From: Cololabis saira
Taxonomy: Eukaryota > Chordata > Actinopteri > Beloniformes > Belonidae
DNA length: 64,000 nucleotides
Direction: 5' to 3'
NCBI RefSeq assembly: GCF_033807715.1
Contig: NC_084607.1
Coordinates: forward strand, 16,106,941-16,170,940
Shown here piece by piece: positions 8,455 through 29,347 of the stretch; within the stretch, counting starts at the first letter, position 1; every line of letters begins with the position of its first letter. Both the position numbers and the translations under genes were made by a program. The notes beneath the pieces are model-generated. The model had not been told where the DNA came from and made no database searches. It saw only the letters and a list, made by a program, of their open reading frames with translations.

Positions 8455-11400
8455 ATGGCTTCAGCAAGATCTACTCGCCTTTGGACGGACAAGGAGACCC
8501 GGTTCATGCTCCATCAAATACAGAAGCTAAACATTTTTAAATTTATGGATGGGCGCAAAACAAAAAACGCGAACCTTTTTAAAAAGATCAAGAAAGAGAT
8601 GGCAGATGCAGGCTTCATCAGGACACCGGAGCAGATCAAAATCAAGTGGAAACATATACGGCTGGCGTACATTGGTGCCAAACAAAACAACTCCAGCAGT
8701 GCACATGATCCGGTCAGTTGTCCATACTACGATATTTTGGATGACCTGCTAGGGAGTCGACCTTTGTCCCAAGCGGCAGCCGACCAAGGTGAGTTGATAA
8801 CTTAGTTGCTCATGCCGCGTTCCATTTGTCCTCGGAAGTGGGGATTTCCCAGTTCCCAGTTGGAATTTTCAACTGGAACGCCCCTCGAAGTGGGATTTCC
8901 CACTGGGAAAGTGGGAGAGTCTTCACCATGGATGTATTATAGAAACTGGATCGGACGTCAAAAATGGCCGCCCATTCATTTCAATCATGGATGTATTATA
9001 TAGATTTCAATGCATTCTGCTCAGCCAGCGCATCCGCCGAAAAAATCTCTGACTTCCGGGTTTACTTCCGCATACAGCGGCCCATAGAGCATGCGCAGTT
9101 GAGTCACCTCCCATGATGCTCTGGGGCCTCCCATCATGCCCCGGGGCAATGACGCGAATATTAATATAATATGTATTAATATAATATATTAATTAATGTA
9201 TATTATTACATGTATAGCATTACATATATTATTAATGTATTAATATAATATAATTATATAATATATATTAATATAAAACATCCGTGGAATGCACGGACAC
9301 GGCTGTGACGTCAGCCGTGACGTCACGCCCAGAAAGAGACTTTTCTTTTACTTTTCTGGCCGTTATAAAACATTTTTGACGGATATAAAGTCCATGACTT
9401 AAAAATATAGAATACAAAGATTAGTAATTGCCGGGGATTACAGCTGGAGGTGTCCTGTGAACCGTTTTAGAGGCTTCTCTTTTACTATTGCGGTCTATGG
9501 GAAAAAAGCTTTCTGGGCCGCATGGGATTTTTGGTTGCAGTACCGCGGTTGGCCACTGGAAAAAATCGGCGCGCCTTCTGACTGCCAGACCCGGGGGCTG
9601 GTCTTCACCACCCCCGAGTTACCATTCCAAGATGGCTGCCCCGGTTGTAAACAGTAGAAGAGAGCTCTGTAAAAATTCGTAGCACTTCATTCTAGTTTTG
9701 GTCACACTAAATCAGTCGTATACAAGTATTGTTCGGCATATATATGCTGCTATAGTGTAATTTACATTTTTCATGTGGTATATGCGAACTACAAACTTGT
9801 TTACCTACTTTGTAACTGGAACGCTGATAACTCGGCTGTGACGTCATTCCCAGTTCCAAGTTCCGCCTTCCGAGGTAAATCGAACGCAGCATAAAACTTG
9901 TTGCCTTTGTTCAAAGAATGTTTTGCCTACCCCGATGGGCGAGTGGTTAGGGCACACACCATATGGGCTTGCATGCTCTGAACGAATATGAATAACTATT
10001 TATGTCACAGGGGTGGTTCAAGTCCCCAATTAAATACTTTCGAGGGTGAGCAGCGCTTAGTAACCCACAACAAAAAGCAGGGGTGCAGCAACAGACATTT
10101 ATTGCTCCAAGACGGTTATAAAATCAGGGGTGGGGGAGTCACTAAAAATAGAACTGTTCTAAAAATGGCCAATCCATAAAAGGTTAAAAGGTTAAAGATG
10201 AACAGTCTCAGTCTTTCTGGGCTCACTGTCCTCCAGTGCCCTCTCAGTGCCCCCTCCCTGTTGGCCCACGCCAACAGGGATCCCCGGTCCGGGGGCTCCC
10301 CAACCACCTGGGCCCCCATACGTCAGTCCATCCACTCTTGTTCATCAACTCTCGTCCCTCATGGGCCTCTGTCCGTCCGTTCAATCTCCCAGCTTGAATG
10401 TCTGCCTTGAATATATAAGGGGAAGGAAACCCTCCCCTCGTTCCCCATTGGTCTAGGGGGGCCAGCCTGCAGTGGTTTATTGGCCACTGCAGCTGTCTGT
10501 CAGGATTCAGTTGATTGTGTTCAGCTGTGTCTAATCAACTCAAACAAAAAGGTGATTGCATGCCAACTCAAAAACAGAAGAAGTTACATTTCAAACAATA
10601 ATAACTAGACAAAGCAACAAAACATGCATGCAAATAAAATGTTACACTAAAATTCCAAAACAATAAAACGATTAAACACAGCCTGACACTCAGCATGACA
10701 TCCCCCCACAGTTTACCGTTGGCAGTCCCTGTCAACAATCCCCATGTCCACCAACAGCAGCCTCCAGCGGTTCCTTATCCCAGCAGCTGCAGCCAGTTCT
10801 CCGCAGCGTCCAGCAGCCCCACCAGTAGCCTCCGGTGGTCTCGTGCCGCAGCCAGCTCTCAGTAGCATCCATCAGCCCCACCAGTAGCCTCCGGTGGTCT
10901 CGTGCTGCAGCCAGCTCTCCGCAGCGTCCAGCAGCCCCACCAGTAGCCTCCGGTGGTCTCGTGCCGCAGCCAGCTCTCAGTAGCATCCATCAGCCCCACC
11001 AGTAGCCTCCGGTGGTCTCGTGCTGCAGCCAGCTCTCCGCAGCGTCCAGCAGCCCCACCAGTAGCCTCCGGTGGTCTCGTGCCGCAGCCAGCTCTCAGTA
11101 GCATCCATCAGCCCCACCAGTAGCCTCTGGTGGTCTCGTGCCACAGCCAGCTCTCAGCAGCATCCAAAAGCCCCACCAGTAGCCTCCGGTGGTCTCGTGC
11201 TGCAGCTAGCTCTCAGCAGCATCCATCAGCCCCACCAGTAGCCTCCGGTGGTCTCTCTTGCTGCATATGGGCAAAGGTCGCATCACTGTTACGACGGTCA
11301 AAACATCCTCAGGGCTTGGGGCAGAGGGCCTTCTTTAAGGCCCAACAAAAAACGGGCACCAGGATAAATTATCATTTTAAAACTTTGTGGGTACCCAGCA

Positions 11401-13625
11401 CTGCTCACGAACTCGAATCCTGCCAACAACGCCAAATGTCACAGGGGTGGTTCAAGTCCCCAATTAAATACTTTCGAGGGTGAGCAGCGCTTAGTAACCC
11501 ACAACAAAAAGCAGGGGTGCAGCAACAGACATTTATTGCTCCAAGACGGTTATAAAATCAGGGGTGGGGGAGTCACTAAAAATAGAACTGTTCTAAAAAT
11601 GGCCAATCCATAAAAGGTTAAAAGGTTAAAGATGAACAGTCTCAGTCTTTCTGGGCTCACTGTCCTCCAGTGCCCTCTCAGTGCCCCCTCCCTGTTGGCC
11701 CACGCCAACAGGGATCCCCGGTCCGGGGGCTCCCCAACCACCTGGGCCCCCATGGGCCTCTGTACGTCAGTCCATCCACTCTTGTTCATCAACTCTCGTC
11801 CCTCATGGGCCTCTGTCCGTCCGTTCAATCTCCCAGCTTGAATGTCTGCCTTGAATATATAAGGGGAAGGAAACCCTCCCCTCGTTCCCCATTGGTCTAG
11901 GGGGGCCAGCCTGCAGTGGTTTATTGGCCACTGCAGCTGTCTGTCAGGATTCAGTTGATTGTGTTCAGCTGTGTCTAATCAACTCAAACAAAAGGTGATT
12001 GCATGCCAACTCAAAAACAGAAGAAGTTACATTTCAAACAATAATAACTAGACAAAGCAACAAAACATGCATGCAAATAAAATGTTACACTAAAATTCCA
12101 AAACAATAAAACGATTAAACACAGCCTGACACTCAGCATGACATTTACAGTACTTTTTTGGGCATTATTGTCTGACTTTAATGAAAATGCGTTTATATTA
12201 TAACACACTGATCAGGTTTAATCAGAATCATGGGTGCAGATCCCGGGGGGGACATGTCCCCCCCCAATTTCTGAAAAACATGAATTGCCCCCCCCCAATA
12301 AAAATAGCCTAAATTATTCAAAATTGAACAAATGTATTTTCAGACTTAAAGGTTGAATATGTAGAATATTTATTAAAAATATATTTCTAAAAAAATAATA
12401 CATCCACAGTGCGTTTTGAGGTGTACAGAAAGAAAGCAATGGGTCCTTTTTTTTTTTTTTTTTAAACTGTTTACCACCATAACTGTGTTACAGTAAAACA
12501 TGATCAGCTGGTTTAAACAACTTGTTTAGGGCTCCATATTTCATCCATATATCAATTGATTGTTCATAAAGTAGTCCCATAGGATAAAAGGAAGATGGTG
12601 AGAAGAATTTGAGATGAGTAGACACTACATGCCCAAAACCCTTAAAATTATGATTTACGAATATAACAGTTAAGTAAGCAGTGACACACACTGTTGGCTG
12701 TTTAGGACAAATAAACAAGAACGGTAAGCACAATAAATTATTCCCTGTGCAGTATTTTTTGGCAAGCCTTTACCAATTTATGGCATGGTATGAGTTGCAT
12801 ATTGGCTAAAAATTAAAATTACGTTGGCCCCCCCCCCAATCCTGACATCGGATCTGCACCCTTGATCAGAATACTGATTTAAAACCAATCACAGCTGTTT
12901 TCCTGGGTCAAAATGAACCCGGTGTGACTGTTTAAGAAACAAAGTACCTAAAACACAGTTTAATGAAAGTAGTCATGATTATATTTGCAAAGAACATAAT
13001 ATGGAACCAATGATGTGATTATTCTGAAAACTAGACGACAGAAATCCATATGTCTGACATAAAATGAATAAGATATAAATCATTTTTCATTTTTGTAACC
13101 CTCTGCAGAAGCAGCAACAGAGATGGGTGGAGAGTCAACAGCAGCGATGGTAGACGCAACAGAGATGGGCAGCCATGATGATTCAACAGGCAGCACAACA
13201 CAGCATGGCTGCGATGCTGCTGAGACCTTAAGGAGCAGTTCCCCGCTGCAGAGGAACTCTGAGTTACCTGGTAAGTTCTGCAATATGCTGGCTGCAACAA
13301 ACAATACTTCTATATGTTTACACGTATACCCACGTTAGGACATGTAATAAGTTTTACACCAATTCTGTCTTCAGAGACAAGTGCCCAGAGACCTCGTCGG
13401 AGGCGGCAGGGGCATACAGGCCATGTCGCTCTGATATGCGAGCAAATGGGTGAGATGAGGGATTTTTGGAGAGAGCAGCTTCGTGAACGTGATGAGCGAC
13501 AGGAGCGGTTGCTGACCACATATATGGAGGGCACAAACAACATGTTTGCAGCAATTCTGGAGGAAATCAGGAGCCTGTGGCCTCTGGCACCCCCCATCCA
13601 ACACAAACGCCCTCACGGCCAATGA
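8455..13625 (+). CDS. Myb/SANT-like (trihelix) DNA-binding protein, three exons
   Basis: Exons are 8455-8788, 13109-13270 and 13375-13625 (stop TGA 13623-13625), 248 codons. Donors are CAAG|GTGAGT and CCTG|GTAAGT; acceptors are CTCTGCAG and GTCTTCAG. All three exons join in one open frame. Residues 8-100 form a Myb_DNA-bind_4-like domain: LWTDKET (W10), RTPEQIKIKWKHIRLAY and CPYYDILDDLLG. Exon 2 encodes a Ser/Thr/Glu-rich linker. Exon 3 encodes an RRRRQ basic patch, then a charged helix (EMRDFWREQLRERDERQERL) likely to self-associate. A nuclear DNA-binding role is inferred. Such proteins occur both as host genes and as partners of PIF/Harbinger transposases; no transposase is seen nearby. Intron 1 (4.3 kb) is filled with transposons, yet the exons carry no stop. 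I cannot name an orthologue. Confidence 0.8.
8812..9892. mobile_element. TIR transposon in intron 1 of the Myb/SANT gene
   Basis: The left end ATGCCGCGTTCCATTTGTCC and the right end (reverse complement ATGCTGCGTTCGATTTACC) are inverted, continuing with CTCGGAAG and CCCAGTTCC. No TSD was found. Inside are another repeat (about 8925-9655, with duplicated CATGGATGTATTATA), an AT-rich stretch 9159-9270, and three TGACGTCA palindromes (9306, 9318, 9839). No transposase frame. Confidence 0.65.
10003..10700 (-). repeat. LTR (3' LTR in element orientation)
   Basis: 698 bp, ends TG...CA. It is almost identical to 11437-12143: the clear differences are a 10-bp indel and a one-base A-run difference. 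Contains TATATAAGGGGAAGG at 10411-10425. Confidence 0.88.
10800..11255. repeat. 59-bp minisatellite with a dimeric (118-bp) higher-order unit
   Basis: The core CCAGTAGCCTCCGGTGGTCT starts at 10822, 10881, 10940, 10999, 11058, 11117, 11176 and 11235, exactly 59 bp apart. In the left part units alternate between CGCAGCGTCCAGCAG and AGTAGCATCCATCAG variants, so the true repeat is about 118 bp. A 59-bp period shifts frame each unit, so the open frames over it are not protein evidence. Confidence 0.95.
11437..12143 (-). repeat. LTR (5' LTR in element orientation)
   Basis: 707 bp. It has an extra TGGGCCTCTG-type 10-bp duplication near 11754-11763 compared with the other LTR. TATA-like TATATAAGGGG is at about 11856-11866. 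Ends at 12143, followed by the TTTA target duplication. Confidence 0.88.
12229..12864. mobile_element. hAT MITE with 8-bp TSD (Myb/SANT gene intron 1)
   Basis: Ends CATGGGTGCAGATCC and GGATCTGCACCCTTG are inverted with one mismatch. ATCAGAAT flanks both sides (12221-12228, 12865-12872). C-runs lie just inside both ends. Non-coding. Confidence 0.88.
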
Positions 13626-13647
13626 CCTCCAACCCACAACCGGAAGC

Positions 13648-13765
13648 GGACCTGGGGTACCATCATGCCCTCCCAGGACCTGGGGTACCATCATGTCCTC
13701 CCAGGACCTGGGGTACCATCATGCCCTCCCCGGACCTGGTACCATCATGCCCTCCCAGGGCCATC
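13648..13765. repeat. 28-bp tandem repeat just after the Myb/SANT stop codon
   Basis: About four units of GACCTGGGGTACCATCATGC plus CCTCCCAG, the last one shortened. It lies in the presumed 3' UTR, 23 bp beyond the TGA. Other frames stay open across it because the array lacks stops. Confidence 0.9.
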
Positions 13766-13962
13766 AAGCCCTGTCTACCGCAACCTCTAGACATGTGAAG
13801 ATATTTCGTTTTCATTCAGCTTTTGATACCTGTACAAATATTGTTTAAAATTTGTAAAAAAAATTCAAATTTGTACATGTTAAGATATTTTGTTTAAGAT
13901 TTGTATACCGTTTTGTATCTGTTCATAATTCAACTGTCTCTAGACCAAACAACATTCTCACA

Positions 13963-14031
13963 ACGAGAAAAAATGACTAAATCTTAAGTGTCAGCTTTTC
14001 CTAAAACTACATTTCACGTACACTGGGAATA
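13963..14031. repeat. Solo end of a decayed MITE
   Basis: ATGACTAAATC...AAGTGTCAGCTTTTCCT is the reverse complement of 3783-3824. The following CACGTACACTGGGA also occurs at 3955-3968. The two sites are remnants of the same element family. ATTAAA at about 14047-14052 could serve as a poly(A) signal for the Myb/SANT gene. Confidence 0.55.
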
Positions 14032-14261
14032 AGTTGTTTATTTTGATTAAAATATTTGTTTAACTCCTCAATTTTCCAGTGTATGGTCAAACATTGAAGA
14101 AGAGAGGGAGTGTGGGGGGGGTCAGTCACTCAGTCAGTCTGACCAACAACAAACCGGAATGTGCGTTAACTTTGTGCAATATTACACAACACTTTTTATA
14201 TCCTTATAATTCTTTTTATGGCACCACACATTCTATTTTTATTTTTGCTTTTATCTTTTTA

Positions 14262-14755
14262 TCCATCTATCCATCGTCCGCCGCTTTATCCGTTCCCGGG
14301 TCGCGGGGGCAGCAGCCTCAGCAGAGATGCCCAGACTTCCTTCACCCCAGACACTTCCTCCAGCTTTTTATCTTTATTTTTTAATTTTTTTTTCTTCCGA
14401 CGAAATGAGCGCCTTTTTGCCCCCCTAAACGTGCCCCAAAAGTCACCAAATTTTGCACGCAAGCCAGGCCTGGCGAAAAATTTGATATTTAATGGTTTGC
14501 ATTAATGGGTGTGGCAAAATGGCTCCTAAGCGCCCCCTTGATAGTTCCTACTTTCATGGGTGGTGTCATCGGACTTATTTTTGAGTCCTTGGTGCAAATT
14601 GCACGTGCGAGGGCCCCTTCATCGCTGCGTGCAGCTTTAATTTATCTTTACATGGGTGTTTGATTTGTAAATGACAGTGTTGTGTGTGTGATATGGAGAT
14701 GTCAATTTCCCCGAGGGAACCTCCCAAAGGGATTAATAAAGTCTCAATCTGAATT
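14262..14755. repeat. Mosaic of common fish repeat fragments
   Basis: 14262-14360 contains CGGGTCGCGGGGGCAGCAGC and AGACTTCCTTCACCCC, a very frequent fish sequence. 14395-14635 matches another recurrent one (CACCAAATTTTGCACGCAAG, ending TTCATCGCTGCGTGCAGCTT). 14705-14745 (CCAAAGGGATTAATAAAGTC) is a LINE-like 3' tail. No coding function. Confidence 0.5.
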
Positions 14756-15530
14756 GTGTTGAAAAAAAATTACTGCAGTCATTTAAAGTAGGAAAGAGGG
14801 CGCGGTTTACGATTGCAAGGGGGCACTTTTTTTGTTCGTTGATTAAACGGCTTTGCTGTCCACAGATTGTATGACTTCAGAGGACACGGTGATGTACTGT
14901 CTTTTGTAGCTGTTAAGAGCTGTCAAAAATGCACTTCTATTGTCCTAGGGTGGTGAATGTTTGTAACTATGGTAATACAAACTGGAAAAATACAAATATA
15001 CCGGTATGTATAAAAAATATAAAAATCCAATGAAAAAAGAAATTAACAAATAAAACGTTTGTATGCACTATTTTAATTTTCTAATTATGATAGATTGATA
15101 TATCAATATAAAATAGGATTTTATGGTATATTGCAATTGTTTCTTGAGTTAACGTGCCAGTAATGTGCAGTAGTTAATACTCTGTCCAATAACTCAGACC
15201 AAAACTGCATTTCATATATATAAGTGTAGGCCTAGGAGAAATCACATTCTGTTATACTTTATACTTGTATTGCTATTTATATATTTTTTTCCTCATGTCT
15301 ATTTTTAAAAATAATTGAACAGATATAACATGTTAACATATGTGAATATGTTTTCCACTCATCTTTTAAAAACTATGAATAGCAGCAACCATAACAAAAC
15401 AATAAAGCAGTTATGATACGGATTAAACTCTTTTGTTTTGATGGTATTTACCGGGAACTGCTCATTTGATGTTCTATAGACATATTTATATATAATGTAC
15501 ATGTGGATTTATATATGCACTTCTCCACAG
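14756..15530. other. AT-rich intergenic DNA
   Basis: I see no gene, RNA or repeat boundary in this stretch upstream of tubg1. Confidence 0.4.
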
Positions 15531-15533
15531 TGA

Positions 15534-16060
15534 CCACTGGAGGGCAGCAAAGCTAATGATTTGATAAACTATTTTTGTCTTATTACTATTTTGTATTTTG
15601 TCTTATCTATTTAATGATAATTCTCTATTTCCATGAACATCAAGGTAAAATAACGTAACTCAGATTCAGATTTTTATTAATCCCTTTGGGAGATTCCCTC
15701 GGGGGAAAACCAAACACTCCAAAAACCAAACACCAGATAAAAAGATAAATAAATAAAAATAAGGATACAAATAAAAGGTAAAAACAAAAATAAAAAGAAT
15801 TATATGGCTAGAAAACTACCACGTCTTGTTGAGAAATACATAGTTAAAAGAAAAATCTCGTCACGTAAACGGGAATGGCGGTATATTTCTGTCTCTAAAA
15901 ATATTAATTTGGCTTTGCGGCGCTTTGTGCTTCAGGCCGATAGGTGGCAGCACGCAGGAGCCGCGCTGTCGCTTAGCAACTGCAGAAGAAGAGTAGCAGG
16001 AAGCGGGAAGCGGGCTAACGGCTAACAGCCCGCTAAACACGGAGCATCTGCAGACTGAAC
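15534..16060 (+). promoter_or_regulatory. tubg1 promoter and 5' UTR region
   Basis: The GC content rises from about 15910. Visible motifs: CTCF-like CCACTGGAGGGCAGC at 15534-15548 and CCGATAGGTGGCAG at 15937-15950; RFX half-site-like CTTAGCAAC at 15972-15980; E2F-like GCGGGAA at 16003-16009. A reverse-oriented LINE tail (TTTATTAATCCCTTTGGGAG) lies at 15671-15690. The 5' UTR probably starts near 15950-16020; no TATA box. Motif function is unproven. Confidence 0.5.
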
Positions 16061-26168
<10,108 letters not shown>

Positions 26169-26920
26169 GCACACTCTGTTGCATCTCTGCTCCAGCCCAG
26201 TCAACATACATGCTCCGTCTACCCCATCTTGGCTCTCCGCAATATGTTTCCAACATGTCTCACGGTAGACCTTTGTCTGTCTAGCTGATATAATGAAAAT
26301 TATTTATGGGCTTGTAGTCGCATGTTATGATGGTGTTTTGTCTTAAAAACAAGAGACTGGGGGATGAATATAAACACCAGTTTTCATCATACTAACCAAA
26401 GTGTTTAATCCTCGACCGTATCATATCCTGAAGATTGTTACACTGATACGGATCTCTCACCTGATTGTTCAGATAAGTGAAGGTAAGATTACATCTTTAC
26501 AGAAAGCAACTTCATCTGTTGTCTGTAAATATCAGCACCTATATTCTCCGACACTGAACCCTTTGTTGCCTATTTTACTTTTCAGAAATATTAAACGACC
26601 CTTTGCCTTGTTTTCTCTATTTTTATACAGAGTAGTAGTTTTGGGCAGTTTAAGTTCCAGTTGGACTTTGCATAAATGGTGTTATTGTAGTTTAAACAGC
26701 AGGTTCTTTACATTTCCACAGCTTTTGTCCTTGATTGCATAGATGGATGCAGTGTAAAGATATTAAACTAGTTTGAACACTATTCTCTTTGCTTGTACAT
26801 ATACTTAAAGAATAGATAATTCCCTGCAATCCTCGGTATTGTTGAAGTGAAAATATTGTTCCTTGATGCTTTGCTTGTTGGACCTGTTAAGAAGAATAAA
26901 CATTTTCTATCACACTTTGT
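26169..26920 (+). other. tubg1 3' UTR
   Basis: AT-rich sequence after the TGA with no other gene. The only canonical poly(A) hexamer in a good position is AATAAA at 26895-26900, implying a UTR of about 750 nt. Confidence 0.65.
26895..26900 (+). promoter_or_regulatory. Poly(A) signal of tubg1
   Basis: AATAAA followed by a T-rich CACTTTGTTTCTTTTT stretch, a plausible cleavage/downstream element. Confidence 0.65.
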
Positions 26921-28741
26921 TTCTTTTTAAATGACCCTCCTCAGTCAAGGAGCCCGTACAACATGGAGAAACTAGCAGACTTCAGCGGTGCGTTAACCTG
27001 CTGCAGAGATCTCTCCTGCTGTAATTTAAAAGTTAGACAGTTAGACCCACCAAAAGGCTCAAAAGAAATTCAGTATAAGTCAGATCTTATTTAAGCACCC
27101 CTTTTCAGCATCACATAAATCAGACATCCTACTGTGTAAACTGACATATTACGACATCTGACTAGCAGGGAAAGAATCATGGAGTTTCATTGTCATAACT
27201 GTTGAAAGAAATGTCTTTAACTCAGAACTGAAAACCATGAGAAACATTTGTTTCATGATGCAGCCTGAACACTTCGCAAATCTGGACACAAAACAATTTC
27301 TGCAACTGAAACATGTCGGGGATGAGGCCAAACACAAAATGGTAAAATGGTGCTTGTTTATTAATTACATACAGTATTTATAGGATTTATTGCACTTTCA
27401 AGTTAGTTTAAAAACAATAGTGCAATTGACTATACACATTACATAAAAAAGGTACCATGCAGCATACAAATAAGCTTAATACAAAGCAAAGATATCTGCA
27501 TTTTTTTTTTGTTTTGTTTTTGTACTTAATATATTTTTTAAATACATGTAAGCTTGGAGCTGCCTGCAGCTGCAGTAGAAAAAGCTGAAGACCTACTTCT
27601 GAGCAGGGTACAGGGGTGACTGTGCAACGACTTGTCAAGGCCTTCCATGGTGAGAAAGAAAATGTTCTGAGGCTAGTTATTGCAAGGTTTGTGTCTAAGT
27701 CATATTCCTACATTACTACAAAAAAAAAGTCGTACAACAGGATGTCGTATTTAAGTTTGAAGATGAATAATGGTTGAATACAACTTTGGGGAATCTGCGT
27801 TTTGGATAATTTGTTGTAAAAGCTTATTTAAAAAGAAAACAAAATCTTTGGTCCATGCTTAAACCCATAACTTGGTGAAACTTTGGCTTCACAAGAATAC
27901 TCAAATAGTGAACACAAAGAGCTAAACGGGAGTTACACGCAAGGTGCTTTAAGGAGCAGAACCAAAAGAACATGGCTCCGATCGCTTAAATAATAACTAA
28001 AGAAGTTTGGGTCTGCAATTAAGACATAAAAAGGACATTAAAAAAAAAGATGTTTGCATAAATGCTACAAACGTGTATATGGCCTGATTAGAAGATGGGG
28101 CTCTGCATGGTGAATATGAAGTCAGTTTCTAGATTATCTTCCTCGCTGACAAGGGGGGGGCGTGCTTGGTGGAAGTTCCTCCATAATATATTGTTTATGT
28201 ACGCAACGTGTGACAATTATAAAGAAGCACCTGTTATATTCTGCAGAACAGAGCTGCATTAGGATAGTAACTGACTTAAGCAAAATTATAGACAGTCAAG
28301 TGTTATCCAAGTTTCATGTCCCGGACTAAAGCCAAGACAAGCAGCTTTGTTCTTCCAACAAAGGGGAAGAAAAAAAGAAAAAAAAAAAGAGAGCATGTGG
28401 TGAAATCGTCTCCAAAAACCTTTGATTTCTCTTAGAACACAATTAAACCAGATTCTGAATGTGTCATCACGGAAATGTTTTTTTTTTTATGATCAGACCG
28501 ATACATATACCAACGGTTAAGAGGCCGTGCGGCTGCGGCAGCCCGAGTGACTTAGCTGCAGAGTTCAACATCTGTTTCCAGTTCCAAGTTCACATGGCTC
28601 GCTGCATCAACAGTTCCAGGTAATGCAAGCCCAGCTGGGACCTTATGAAAACTGACTGTCTGATGAGCATGTCAGCGTAAGGGCATTCGAGAGAGGGGCG
28701 AGTGTATTTGTGGCTGAGAAACAGAGCAGTAAAGACAGGGG

Positions 28742-28800
<59 letters not shown>

Positions 28801-29347
28801 CTGAACGTTCTCAACAGTACTCCAGCAGTGCACGAGGGACGACTGCCTTCTAGGAAAGGCAAAGCCAATATGGCACACCTCGAGAGGGAAGGAGGGGAAA
28901 GGGTAATGTTTTCACTCTAAGCTACAGCTTTATGAGGGAGTGCCACAGCTTATCGTTGCTGTAAGTCATTTCTGATGCTTTCCTCTCCCTGATGTAAAAA
29001 AGGCTTGCACCGACATCTCACATTGTTGGGGGTGGGGGAGTTGTCGCCATGTCAGGTGGAGGTGACACCTCGTTACGTACAGCACTGGTTTCTGGGCTCA
29101 CTTGCAAAAGCTGAACCCCCCCCTTGCATTCCCATCCCCTCCCTAATCTCCTCCCATTATACGACCGGCTCCTTCAGCTGGAAAGCTGGACGAAGGTTTA
29201 TTTTCATGGATGGGAAGTGAAAACAGTCCTTTCTTTGTTTTGGCTGCTGCACCATCCCCAGCGGAGGAGGTGGAGGGTCCTGAGGATTGGGACTGGGCCC
29301 CATAGGCGGGGGGGGGAAGTTAGGGGGTCGGGGGGTGTGAGATCCTC
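26921..29347 (-). other. Interval between tubg1 and plekhh3 3' ends; probable plekhh3 3' UTR
   Basis: Minus-strand AATAAA hexamers lie at 29197-29202 (about 150 nt after the stop) and at 27386-27391 and 27357-27362 (about 2 kb). Either a short or a long plekhh3 3' UTR is possible. A (GT)n run is at 28745-28784, followed by (GA)n. No protein gene recognised. Confidence 0.5.
28745..28800. repeat. (GT)20 (GA)8 compound microsatellite
   Basis: Uninterrupted GT dinucleotides, then GA dinucleotides. Confidence 0.95.

Larger units (their letters stand above)
10003..12143 (-). mobile_element. Non-autonomous LTR retrotransposon (minus orientation)
   Basis: Direct repeats 10003-10700 and 11437-12143 start TGTCACAGGGG and end AGCATGACA on the plus strand. 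TTTA flanks both sides (9999-10002, 12144-12147), a 4-bp TSD. On the minus strand a polypurine tract (TGTGGGGGGA, 10701-10710) abuts the downstream LTR. TTTGGCG followed by TGGCAGGATTCG next to the other LTR may hold the primer-binding site. The 736-bp interior has no gag or pol and consists largely of a 59-bp tandem array. This is a TRIM/LARD-like element that would need proteins from elsewhere. A Gypsy relationship is inferred only from TSD length. Confidence 0.88.

Noticed and set aside
9938..10030. Possible tRNA gene or tRNA-derived SINE (GGGCGAGTGGTTAGGGC plus GGTTCAAGTCCC)
   Set aside because: The box-B-like part belongs to the start of the LTR at 10003 and recurs at 11437; no cloverleaf can be formed across the junction.
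10732..11104. Two overlapping minus-strand frames with identical 81-residue starts
   Set aside because: They arise from the 118-bp higher-order repeat; a 59-bp period cycles all frames.
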